A DNA stretch of 32,028 nucleotides from an uncultured Anaerolineales bacterium (GTDB lineage Bacteria > Chloroflexota > Anaerolineae > Anaerolineales > UBA4823): positions 1 to 32,028 of the forward strand of contig CAIQJJ010000395.1 in assembly GCA_903872065.1 (NCBI GenBank). Direction: 5' to 3'. The translations under genes and the position numbers were made by a program. Shown piece after piece: positions 1-7,202 of this stretch; the first letter of the stretch is position 1; each line of letters opens with the position of its first letter. The notes under the pieces were generated by a model. It was not told the origin of the DNA, did not search any database, and saw nothing but the letters and a program-made list of their open reading frames with translations.

Positions 1-1
1 C

Positions 2-190
2 AAACTTATTACAAGTTTTCTGACACTCAACAATATTATATCCCCAAGCGCCCATCCGCTCAATCCGATCCTGGCAGTTCCAAACCCGGAGGCGAATTTG
101 CTGGAAAAACTGTCCAACGGACTTTGGGAACTGATTGAACGGATGTCTCGCGGCCCATTCATCCGTTCAATCCGATCTCCAGTCCGTTGA
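2..190 (+). CDS. possible C-terminal end of an upstream gene (partial)
   Basis: One frame is open from the window edge to a TGA at 188-190, giving 62 codons. The translation has an ordinary composition, with a leucine- and glutamate-rich stretch (EANLLEKLSNGLWELIERM) near the end. No family is recognised. An open run of this length at the window edge could arise by chance a few percent of the time, so this is only a candidate. The last third coincides with the inverted repeat at 133-172, which could instead mean that the stretch is non-coding. The complete upstream sequence would decide it. Confidence 0.3.
   Translation, partial: KLITSFLTLNNIISPSAHPLNPILAVPNPEANLLEKLSNGLWELIERMSRGPFIRSIRSPVR
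53..177. repeat. direct and inverted copies of a CATCCGYTCAATCCGATC element
   Basis: CATCCGCTCAATCCGATC at 53-70 recurs as CATCCGTTCAATCCGATC at 160-177, with 17 of 18 bases identical. Between them, 133-145 (GATTGAACGGATG) is the exact reverse complement of 160-172, giving a 13-bp perfect stem with a 14-base loop. Three copies of one core within 125 bases is unlikely by chance. There is no run of Ts after the hairpin, so it is not a normal intrinsic terminator. It may be a family of small dispersed repeats or a protein-binding site. Confidence 0.6.
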
Positions 191-484
191 CAGCTTCCTC
201 ACGATCACCGCACTTCCAGCGCGGCGATGGAGTCGAGGGATCACAGCCATCCTCGAATAGGCGGCTCATTCAGCGCCAGCCCATCCGGTGGTTTTAATAT
301 GGATTGGTGTAAATTAGTGATTCGTGGTTTTAAACTATCTTCCAATCTGTGGATAAATCAACCTGTCTTGCAAATTTTGCAGTCTCGGCGGTATTGGCAA
401 ATGTAACACCCCCCGCCATGCGGCGTTTAAAGATTAACGCTTTTATCTCAAAAATCAATCAGTTCGTTCGATAGCAGGAGGTGG
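191..484 (+). other. non-coding leader region of the DUF11 gene
   Basis: No gene is supported here. The stretch from about 290 to 480 is AT-rich compared with the following gene and probably holds the promoter, but no -35/-10 pair with good spacing stands out. A strong Shine-Dalgarno site (AGGAGG, 476-481) ends the region. Confidence 0.5.
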
Positions 485-3274
485 ATGATGTTCGATTGGC
501 AACGTCAACTGGCGCGCCGCCTGGCCGCCATGCTTCTAACAGTCGTTCTGGGGGCGTTGGGCGTCTTTGCCCTGGCCCTGTTTCTCGGTTCCGCGGCGCA
601 GTCGGTCACTGCGGCAAGCATCGCGCCGCCCGAGGGCTACCCCAAGTTCATTTTATCAACCAAAATAGTCTCTCCCACGCTGGCGCACACGGACGGCAGC
701 GCCCTGTGGTACGAAATCCAGATCGTCAACAGCGGGGCGTATACCGCCGAAGGCGTTGTGCTGAGCGATAGGATCCCCGCTCACACCACCTACCGCGGCC
801 AGGCCGGCGCCAGCGCCGCCCCCGCCCCAATCGTCGAGAACGGCGTTTTGACCTGGACGGGAACGGTGGGCTTCGACGCCTCTGTGGTGATCACCTTTGG
901 CGTGCAGGTGGACGCCGGCTACGCCGGGATCATCTCCAATACCGCCGTCATCAGCCATCCCTTGATCGCCCGGCCCGTGTTCGTGACGGCGCGCACGGTG
1001 GTCACTGATGACCCGATCCTGGCCCTGTCCAAGACTTCCGTCCCGGCCATCCCCGGCGCGCAGCAGCCCATGACCTACACCATCACGGTGATCAACCAGG
1101 GCCAGTTGGCGACGGGGCTGCCCATCACTGTGACAGATAAAGTGCCAACCGATACCACTCTGCTGGAGGTCGGCGCGGACGGGCAGAGCGACCTGCCGGG
1201 CCAGATCATCACCTGGACGCGAGCGGTCACGCTGGCCCACCTGGAAACGACCGTCTTCACTTTTAGCGTGCAGGTCAACGATGTCACGAGTGGGACAGTC
1301 ATCGCCAACCCCGATTACCAGTTGCGCGGCCCCTTCAGCGAGACCATCGCCGGCGCGCCCTACACTGTGACCGTGCTGGATCCGATCTTCTTGATCGCCA
1401 AGCACACCTGGCCCGACCCGCCCAGCTCAAACCGCGAGCTGACCTACACTCTGACGGTGCTGAACAAAGGCTCCCTGGCAAGCCAGGTCGTGGTCAGTGA
1501 TGTCGTCCCGACCGGCGTGACCTACCTGCGCGGCGGCGACCTCGCCGAGGGGACGGTCTCTTGGGAACAGCCCAGGCTGGATACGGGCCAGATGGCGCAG
1601 TTTACCTACACCGTCGCGGTGACAGATGTGGCGCAAGTGACCGTTCTGAACGATACTTACGGCGTCTGCAGCCAGGAAGAGGTCTGCGCCTGGGGCAGCG
1701 CCCTGCCCAGCCTGGTGGAAGGGCCGACCTTCCTGGCGACCTCCACCCTTGACCCAATCGCCAAGAAGCCGGGCGGGGGCGGCGGCCCGGTGACGCCCAC
1801 CCTGACGATCCAGAACATCGGCCCTGGCAACGCCCTGGAGGCGGACGCCTGGCTGTACTTTGGACGCATCAGCATCAGCCTGAACAATATGGTCGTCAAC
1901 CCGCCGCGCGGCCAACTCTCCGGCGGATTCGACTGCGGCGACCGCTGCACCGCCTTCCATTGGGTGGGCGACCTGGCGATGGGCGAGACGATCACCTTCA
2001 CCGTGGATGAGGGGCAAAGCACTATCGGCGGCGATCCGGGCGTCAATTACACCGCCACCGTGCTGATCACCGACAGCCTGGGGATATACGTCACCGATCC
2101 CGTCACCGCCACGCTGGTCGGCCACATTACCCATGACGCCAACCTGCTGCCCTACAAAAGCGCCCCGGCGGTGATCGGCGCCGGGCAGGTTTTGACCTAC
2201 TCGCTCCAGGTTTTCAACAGCGGCCTCAGCACCGCCACCCCGCCCTTCCCTGTCCTGACCGATACCCTGCCGCTCAGCACAACCCTGGTGCAGATCAGCG
2301 ACGGCGGGGTCTCCCAAACGATCGGCGGCCAAACCGTAATTTCCTGGACGCTGCCCTCCATGTCGCCCGGCGATGTGGTCAAGCGCAGCTTCTCAGTGCT
2401 GGTAGACCCCTTGCTGATCAGCGGCACGGCGATCACCAACGATCACTACGGCGTCCTGTGGAACGACACTTTCTCGAACACCGGCCAGGTGGTGACGACG
2501 ACGGTCAGGGAGGTGGGGTTGGTAGATTCGTTTAAGGACGTCACGCCAGCCCTGGCCCGCCCCGGCCCCGACAACCTGATCACCTACGTTGTCCACGTGG
2601 TCAACTCCAGCCCGGTCGATCTGATCGGAGTGCAGGTTCATGATGCGCTGCCCTGGCAAAACAGCACCTATCGCCGCGACGCGCAGGCGAGCAGCGGGCA
2701 GATCATCAGCGATATCGTCAGCGTGGATTGGCTGGGGAATGTGGCAGCCTTCTCAAGCGAGCTGCTCACCCTGACCGTGCTGGTGGATGACGGCTACGAA
2801 GGCGCGCTGACCAACACCGCCGTGATCAGCCACAGCAGCCTGCTGGATCAAATTACCGTGAGCGCCGCTGCTTATATCAGCGACAAGCCGGTGTTGAAAA
2901 TCTCCAAGACGGTCGCCCCCGACTCGATCGCGGCGGATGAACTTTGGTACACGCTGCGCGTTGAGAACCTGGGACAGCAAGCCACCGAACTGCTGATCAC
3001 CGATACCCTTCCCGCCAACACCGACTACATCGCCGACAGCGCCAGCGGCGGCGGCGTGCTGATCGCGGAGCAGGTGCAGTGGGAACTGCCAGCGCTGCCG
3101 GCGTTCGGCAAACAAACCCTGACCTTCCGCGTCAAGGTGTTGAGCGGACGCCAGGTGGTCAACCGCTTCTACGGTGTGTCCTGCGCCGAGGGCGTCTCGG
3201 CGACCGGCGCTCCTGTCGCCTGGAGCCGGGAGGAGGGCGTTTTAAACGTCTACCTGCCGCTGATCCTGCGCTAG
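485..3274 (+). CDS. secreted DUF11-repeat surface protein
   Basis: A 929-residue exported protein. Residues 1-45 hold a positively charged start and a long hydrophobic segment, a signal peptide or anchor. The rest is about seven repeats of roughly 125 residues, starting near 53, 176, 299, 417, 550, 676 and 801. They share the DUF11 (conserved repeat) pattern: L-x-K-x then LTYTxxVxNxG and a TDTLP-like motif. Such Ig-like domains occur in bacterial adhesins and S-layer-associated proteins; the ligand is unknown. The fourth repeat is the most divergent, with a GGGGG stretch and extra cysteines. The protein ends in VLNVYLPLILR directly at the stop, a short hydrophobic tail that may be a sorting signal. 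Two ATGs are adjacent (485 and 488). AGGAGG at 476-481 gives better spacing (6 bases) for 488, so the true start may be 488. A related DUF11 gene starts at 30882. Confidence 0.9.
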   Translation: MMFDWQRQLARRLAAMLLTVVLGALGVFALALFLGSAAQSVTAASIAPPEGYPKFILSTKIVSPTLAHTDGSALWYEIQIVNSGAYTAEGVVLSDRIPAHTTYRGQAGASAAPAPIVENGVLTWTGTVGFDASVVITFGVQVDAGYAGIISNTAVISHPLIARPVFVTARTVVTDDPILALSKTSVPAIPGAQQPMTYTITVINQGQLATGLPITVTDKVPTDTTLLEVGADGQSDLPGQIITWTRAVTLAHLETTVFTFSVQVNDVTSGTVIANPDYQLRGPFSETIAGAPYTVTVLDPIFLIAKHTWPDPPSSNRELTYTLTVLNKGSLASQVVVSDVVPTGVTYLRGGDLAEGTVSWEQPRLDTGQMAQFTYTVAVTDVAQVTVLNDTYGVCSQEEVCAWGSALPSLVEGPTFLATSTLDPIAKKPGGGGGPVTPTLTIQNIGPGNALEADAWLYFGRISISLNNMVVNPPRGQLSGGFDCGDRCTAFHWVGDLAMGETITFTVDEGQSTIGGDPGVNYTATVLITDSLGIYVTDPVTATLVGHITHDANLLPYKSAPAVIGAGQVLTYSLQVFNSGLSTATPPFPVLTDTLPLSTTLVQISDGGVSQTIGGQTVISWTLPSMSPGDVVKRSFSVLVDPLLISGTAITNDHYGVLWNDTFSNTGQVVTTTVREVGLVDSFKDVTPALARPGPDNLITYVVHVVNSSPVDLIGVQVHDALPWQNSTYRRDAQASSGQIISDIVSVDWLGNVAAFSSELLTLTVLVDDGYEGALTNTAVISHSSLLDQITVSAAAYISDKPVLKISKTVAPDSIAADELWYTLRVENLGQQATELLITDTLPANTDYIADSASGGGVLIAEQVQWELPALPAFGKQTLTFRVKVLSGRQVVNRFYGVSCAEGVSATGAPVAWSREEGVLNVYLPLILR

Positions 3275-3306
3275 ATTTCGCCAGGCGGTGATCTCCGCCA
3301 TCCCCC

Positions 3307-3354
3307 AAAAACAAAAAAACCGGCGGATGTTTCACATCCGCCGGTCTATTTTAA
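3307..3354. terminator. bidirectional intrinsic terminator between convergent genes
   Basis: ACCGGCGGATGT (3319-3330) and ACATCCGCCGGT (3334-3345) form a 12-bp perfect GC-rich stem with a TTC loop. On the minus strand the stem is followed by seven Ts, then G and five Ts, an excellent terminator for the ACIII operon ending at 3362. On the plus strand it is followed by CTATTTT, weaker but adequate for the DUF11 gene. Confidence 0.92.
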
Positions 3355-3361
3355 GCGTCAA

Positions 3362-3934
3362 CTACTTGGGCGCGCCGGCCTTCAGCAGCGGGCCTTTTTC
3401 GGGCATATCCACCGGACGGCCAAGCGGCATGAAGCGCGTGGTCACCAGCACTTCATACAATTTCGAGGCCTCCCACTGCCCGCCCCCCAAAATATCTTTG
3501 GACTCCGCCAGGCGGCGCGAGCCAACGCGCAGGTCGGCGTAAGTGGTCAGGTTCAACTGCGCATACGAGATGTTCAAATCTGGCCCGTGGCAGGTCACAC
3601 ACGAGAGCGCCCCCTTGAACCACAGGTTGCTCTGATTGAAGAGCGGCAGCACATCCGCAGCGAAAAATCCCTGGCAGCGCGCTCCGTTGTCATCGGTAAA
3701 CTCGAAGGGGTCATTCTCCGGGCTGCCGGCCGAGACCCAGGCTGCCAGCAAATCCACCGCCCGCACACTGCACCCGCTCTGCGCCGCCGATCCGCTCTGC
3801 GCCGCGACGGGCGTGGCCGGGATCAGGGTCGGGATCGGCGTGCCATAAGGGCTCATGTTCGCGATCAAGTTTTGAGCATTACAGGCCGAAAGCAGGGCGG
3901 CCAGGATCAAGACAACCAATGTAAGTTTTTTCAT
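3362..3934 (-). CDS. monoheme cytochrome c lipoprotein at the end of the ACIII operon
   Basis: A 190-residue lipoprotein. LLSAC (residues 14-18) is a lipobox, so Cys18 is probably acylated and the protein anchored outside the membrane. A threonine/proline/alanine-rich spacer follows (31-54). One c-type haem site, CVTCH, lies at 112-116. Met169 (TTRFMPLG) or Met177 could be the sixth ligand. Two extra cysteines, Cys55 and Cys87, could form a disulphide. It is the last gene of the operon, 15 bases after actE and just before the terminator, so it is probably made with ACIII and passes electrons on, or is an accessory subunit. It does not match a named Act subunit that I recognise. Confidence 0.85.
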   Translation of the reverse strand: MKKLTLVVLILAALLSACNAQNLIANMSPYGTPIPTLIPATPVAAQSGSAAQSGCSVRAVDLLAAWVSAGSPENDPFEFTDDNGARCQGFFAADVLPLFNQSNLWFKGALSCVTCHGPDLNISYAQLNLTTYADLRVGSRRLAESKDILGGGQWEASKLYEVLVTTRFMPLGRPVDMPEKGPLLKAGAPK

Positions 3935-3949
3935 CGCCAGCCTCCCCGG

Positions 3950-4471
3950 TTATTTCGCCAACGTGCGCACATAATTGACCACGTCCCAGCGATCCCCTAC
4001 CGCCAGGTTTTCACGCAGCGCCGGCATCAAGCCCGGCACACCCTGGGTGATCACCATAAAGATATCGCCATCTTGCAGGCCGGTCACATTCGGGCCGGTC
4101 AAATTGGCCGGCTTGCGGCGCAGTTTGGCCGCCACCGAGCCATCGCCCTGCCCACCCGCGCCGTGGCACAAGGCGCAGTTGATTTCGTAAAGCTGTTGGC
4201 CGCGCTGCCGCGAAACCTGATCCGCCTCGACCGGGTTGAGCGGCGTCCCGCCCTCGGCGACATACGCCGCCCCTTGCAGCGGCACCGAACCTTGCGGCAC
4301 GGGCAGCGAAAGCTCCATCGGGCGCAGCGATTCCTGCACTTCCATTGTGCTTAACCACTCGACGCCGATCACCTCGTAGGTGATCACCAGGCCGACGGCG
4401 CCCACCCCGCCCAACACAATCAAGAGCAGCGCCAGGCGTTTGACAACCGTAACAAATTGTGTGTCTATCAT
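3950..4471 (-). CDS. actE: ActE, membrane-anchored monoheme cytochrome c of ACIII
   Basis: A 173-residue class I cytochrome c. One transmembrane helix (about 12-33) anchors it with the haem domain outside. The haem motif CALCH is at 99-103 and the likely Met ligand is Met149 in GLMPALREN, the usual layout for cytochrome c domains. In ACIII, ActE takes electrons from the core and passes them to an oxidase or soluble carrier. Characterised ActE proteins are generally lipoproteins, as I recall; this one has no lipobox and uses a helix instead. Its ATG overlaps the actD stop (ATGA, 4468-4471), indicating translational coupling. Assignment rests mainly on position and domain type. Confidence 0.85.
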   Translation of the reverse strand: MIDTQFVTVVKRLALLLIVLGGVGAVGLVITYEVIGVEWLSTMEVQESLRPMELSLPVPQGSVPLQGAAYVAEGGTPLNPVEADQVSRQRGQQLYEINCALCHGAGGQGDGSVAAKLRRKPANLTGPNVTGLQDGDIFMVITQGVPGLMPALRENLAVGDRWDVVNYVRTLAK

Positions 4472-5004
4472 AGAACTATCGTCTCCGCGCGACTGACTTT
4501 TTCCGCCCCCAACTGGCGCATGGCGGCGTAAGCCAGGCTCTCTTGATGGGGCAGGCAGTGAAACACGATGGCAATTTTTCCATTCGCAATGTCAGGATGA
4601 TATTCTTTGCGGCGAAAGAAGGGGAAGCCGTTTTCGATCAAGACGCCGACGAACGAGAACACCAACAGGCCGAGCATGGTGGCCTCAAACATGATCAGCA
4701 GGCCAGGAGGGATCGGCAGCAGCGCCTGCCCGCCGACGCGCATGGGGTAGAGCAGCGGGGTGCCGAAATTGAACGCCGCGCCGGTGGCAAAGCCCACCAA
4801 TGCGCCAAACACCCCCACCAGGGGGACATAGGTGCGCTTCTCAGGACGGCCCAAGATTTTATGCGAGAAAGGCAGGCCGGAGATCACTTCCAGGTCTCTT
4901 TCATAAATCCCGATCTCGCGCAGCCTGACAATCGCATCCGCGGCGTGATCCACTTCGTCGAACAAGGCCAGGTGAGCAGCAGTTTCGTGTGCAGATTCAC
5001 TCAT
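4468..5004 (-). CDS. actD: ActD, DUF3341 membrane subunit of ACIII
   Basis: A 178-residue protein of the DUF3341 family, the ActD subunit found only in ACIII-type complexes. An N-terminal soluble domain (LALFDEVDHAADAIVRLREI, residues 12-31) resembles a small alpha/beta fold. Two transmembrane helices follow at about 58-80 and 100-124, and then a soluble tail containing FHCLPHQES. ActD packs beside ActC and carries no cofactor. The frame extends to a GTG at 5022 that overlaps the actC stop, but the ATG at 5004 has an AAAGGA ribosome site 6-8 bases ahead and gives a normal N-terminus, so I chose 5004. Confidence 0.88.
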   Translation of the reverse strand: MSESAHETAAHLALFDEVDHAADAIVRLREIGIYERDLEVISGLPFSHKILGRPEKRTYVPLVGVFGALVGFATGAAFNFGTPLLYPMRVGGQALLPIPPGLLIMFEATMLGLLVFSFVGVLIENGFPFFRRKEYHPDIANGKIAIVFHCLPHQESLAYAAMRQLGAEKVSRAETIVL

Positions 5005-5018
5005 AGTCAGTTCCTTTC

Positions 5019-6449
5019 TCACTCCACATCAATCACACTGGGCACTTCCGTCTTGCCGATCTTCTTCAGGCTGTGCGCCTCTTGCCCTTCCTGCACTTCC
5101 CAAACCGGGATCAGAGGAATGACGCGCGAGGCCAGCGCATAGAGCAGCAAGAACAAGGAGAGCGAACCAATGCTGATCAAAATTTCGACGCGCGGCGTAT
5201 ATTCACCCCAATCGAACGGGAAGCGCCCGCGGCTCAAAGTGATCGGGACAATCACCACGCGTTCGATGTACATGCCAATGTTGATCACAACCCCGATGAC
5301 GAACATCATCCACGGCGTGCGGCGGACTTTTCCACTCCACAGCGTCAGCCAGGGGATGACGATATTGCAGATCAGCATGACGTACCACAGCCAGGCGTTC
5401 GGACCTTTGGTAATGAAATCCATCACATTGTGATGCGCCGCCTCGCCGCCGTACCACTCGACCATAAATTCGTTGAAGTAAAAATAAGCCCAGACGAACG
5501 AAAAGATCAGCACCAGCTTGCCCAGACCGTCGAAATGCTCTGCGCGGATGAAGTAATCCATATTGACCATGCTGATGCGAATAATGAACAGCACCATCGC
5601 CACCGCCGAAACGCCGGAGAAGACCGCCCCGGCGATGAAGAACGGCCCGAAGATGGTCGAGTGCCAGCCGGGGGTCATCGAGACGGCAAAGTCCCACGAA
5701 ACGATGGTATGTACCGAGAACATGACCGGGATGATCGTCCAGGCGAAGATTTTGATGGCGGTGGTCAGGTGCCGCCATTCGGTCTCTGTGCCGCGCCAGC
5801 CCAGGGCCAGGAAGCGGTAGAGTTGGTAACGCCAGCCGGTCGAATTGTCGCGCGCCATCGCCAGGTCGGGGATCAGCGGCAGGAAGAGGTACATGGTGCT
5901 GCCGAGCAAATAAGTGGTGATGGCAACCAGGTCCCATTCGAGCGGGGAGTGGAAGTTAGGCCACAGGCCGCGCTGATTGGGGGCCGGGATCATGTAATAA
6001 AACGTCCAGACGCGCCCCAGGTGGATCAGGGGGTAGGTCGCGCCGGCGGCCAGGCCAAAGGTAGTCATCAGTTCGGCGGCGCGGGTGAACGGGCGGCGGA
6101 ATTCCGCCTTGAAGACCCGCAGGATGGCCGAGACAAAGGTGCCGGCGTGGCTGATGCCGATCCAAAACACAAAGTTGGAGATAAACAACCCCCAGAAGAC
6201 CGGGCGGTTGATGCCGGCGACGCCCATGCCAACGACGATCATATAGCCCCACGCCCCTAACAGGCAGGTCGCCACCAGGCCGGCCAAAATCGCTACCACC
6301 GTCCAATATTTAAGATCGGCGGTCTGCATTGCCTCCATCACCATGGCGTTCATTTCTTTGCGCGGCTTGGGGTCGAACATCAACTGCTCGCGCAGATTTT
6401 CCTCTCCGTCAGAATGATGCAGCGCCAAATGTTTTGCTTCTACGGCCAT
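5019..6449 (-). CDS. actC: ActC, NrfD/PsrC-like quinol-binding membrane subunit of ACIII
   Basis: A 476-residue polytopic protein of the NrfD/PsrC family with about ten predicted helices, the size expected for ActC. It spans the membrane, binds menaquinol on the outer side near ActB2, and feeds electrons into the FeS chain; it is also the proposed proton-translocating subunit. Features include an aromatic-rich first half and the conserved WDFAVSMTPGWHSTIFGPFF segment near the middle. The frame starts at a GTG (6467), but GAGGAGG followed by CATGT and the ATG at 6449 gives the best initiation site. The gene lies 33 bases after actB2 and overlaps the upstream extension of actD. No second NrfD-like gene (ActF) is seen in the window. 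Confidence 0.92.
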   Translation of the reverse strand: MAVEAKHLALHHSDGEENLREQLMFDPKPRKEMNAMVMEAMQTADLKYWTVVAILAGLVATCLLGAWGYMIVVGMGVAGINRPVFWGLFISNFVFWIGISHAGTFVSAILRVFKAEFRRPFTRAAELMTTFGLAAGATYPLIHLGRVWTFYYMIPAPNQRGLWPNFHSPLEWDLVAITTYLLGSTMYLFLPLIPDLAMARDNSTGWRYQLYRFLALGWRGTETEWRHLTTAIKIFAWTIIPVMFSVHTIVSWDFAVSMTPGWHSTIFGPFFIAGAVFSGVSAVAMVLFIIRISMVNMDYFIRAEHFDGLGKLVLIFSFVWAYFYFNEFMVEWYGGEAAHHNVMDFITKGPNAWLWYVMLICNIVIPWLTLWSGKVRRTPWMMFVIGVVINIGMYIERVVIVPITLSRGRFPFDWGEYTPRVEILISIGSLSLFLLLYALASRVIPLIPVWEVQEGQEAHSLKKIGKTEVPSVIDVE

Positions 6450-6482
6450 ACATGCCTCCTCAATCACGGCTGAAAGCCGTCT

Positions 6483-7181
6483 TTATAACAAACTCTGTAA
6501 ATAAACCACGCGCGGCTGCGTGCCTAAGGATTCTTCGAGGCGCGCGCTGCGCTGCGTGGACGCCAGTTGGCTGACGCGGCTCTCAGGGTCGCTAAAATCG
6601 CCGAAGACAATGGCGTTGGTGGGGCAAACCTGGGCGCAGGCCGGCTGCACCTCGCCATCCTGCACGCCGCGGCCCTGGGCTTTGGCGGTCTCTTCGCCGC
6701 GGCGGATGCGCTGCACGCAGAAGGTGCATTTCTCCATCACCCCACGCCCGCGCACGGTTACATCAGGGTTGAGATAATAATTCATCGGCTCCGGGTGTTC
6801 CCAGTCAAACCAGTTAAAGACGCGCGCCGTATAAGGGCAGTTGTTGGCGCAGTAGCGCGTGCCAATGCAGCGGTTGTAGACCTGCAAATTGATCTCCTCC
6901 GCCTGGCTGTGCTGCGTGGCAAAGACCGGGCAGACCGGCTCGCACGGCGCACGCCCGCACTGCTGACACATCACCGGCTGAAAATTGGCCTTGATGTCGG
7001 GATATTCGCCTTCCCAGGTGCGGATAATGCGCATCCAGTGCATCCCGCGGCCATACGAAGCGTTGTCATAGCCCGTCGCGGGGATATTGTTTTCCAGCGA
7101 ACAAGCCGTGACGCAGGCCTGGCAGCCGTTACAGCGATCCAGGTCAATCACCATGCCCCATTTTCCATGCGATTCTTCCAT
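6483..7181 (-). CDS. actB2: ActB2, four-cluster FeS subunit of ACIII
   Basis: A 232-residue ferredoxin-type protein of the PsrB/DmsB class, corresponding to the C-terminal domain of ActB. Four cysteine groups are visible: Cys17/20/23/27, Cys72/75/80/84, Cys105/111/115 and Cys152/155/182/186. In the third group the second cysteine is replaced by Thr108 (CIGTRYCANNC), which predicts one [3Fe-4S] and three [4Fe-4S] clusters, the set reported for ActB. It carries electrons from ActC to the haems of ActA and ActE. It lacks a signal peptide and presumably travels with the Tat-exported ActB1. The ATG at 7181 has AGGAGG five bases ahead. In characterised ACIII this domain is fused to ActB1; here it is a separate gene 21 bases downstream. 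Confidence 0.92.
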   Translation of the reverse strand: MEESHGKWGMVIDLDRCNGCQACVTACSLENNIPATGYDNASYGRGMHWMRIIRTWEGEYPDIKANFQPVMCQQCGRAPCEPVCPVFATQHSQAEEINLQVYNRCIGTRYCANNCPYTARVFNWFDWEHPEPMNYYLNPDVTVRGRGVMEKCTFCVQRIRRGEETAKAQGRGVQDGEVQPACAQVCPTNAIVFGDFSDPESRVSQLASTQRSARLEESLGTQPRVVYLQSLL

Positions 7182-7202
7182 ACCGTCCTCCTCTACCTCC
7201 AG

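Noticed and set aside
53-177. possible CRISPR repeat units
   Set aside because: Only two direct copies about 107 bases apart, one of them part of a hairpin, with no regular spacers.
1427-2332. 301-codon minus-strand frame inside the DUF11 gene
   Set aside because: It is a shadow frame caused by the GC-rich repeats; there is no ribosome site or domain.
5073-6260. 395-codon plus-strand open frame opposite actC
   Set aside because: It is a shadow of actC. The translation is charged and repetitive with no domain, and actC has family motifs and a ribosome site.
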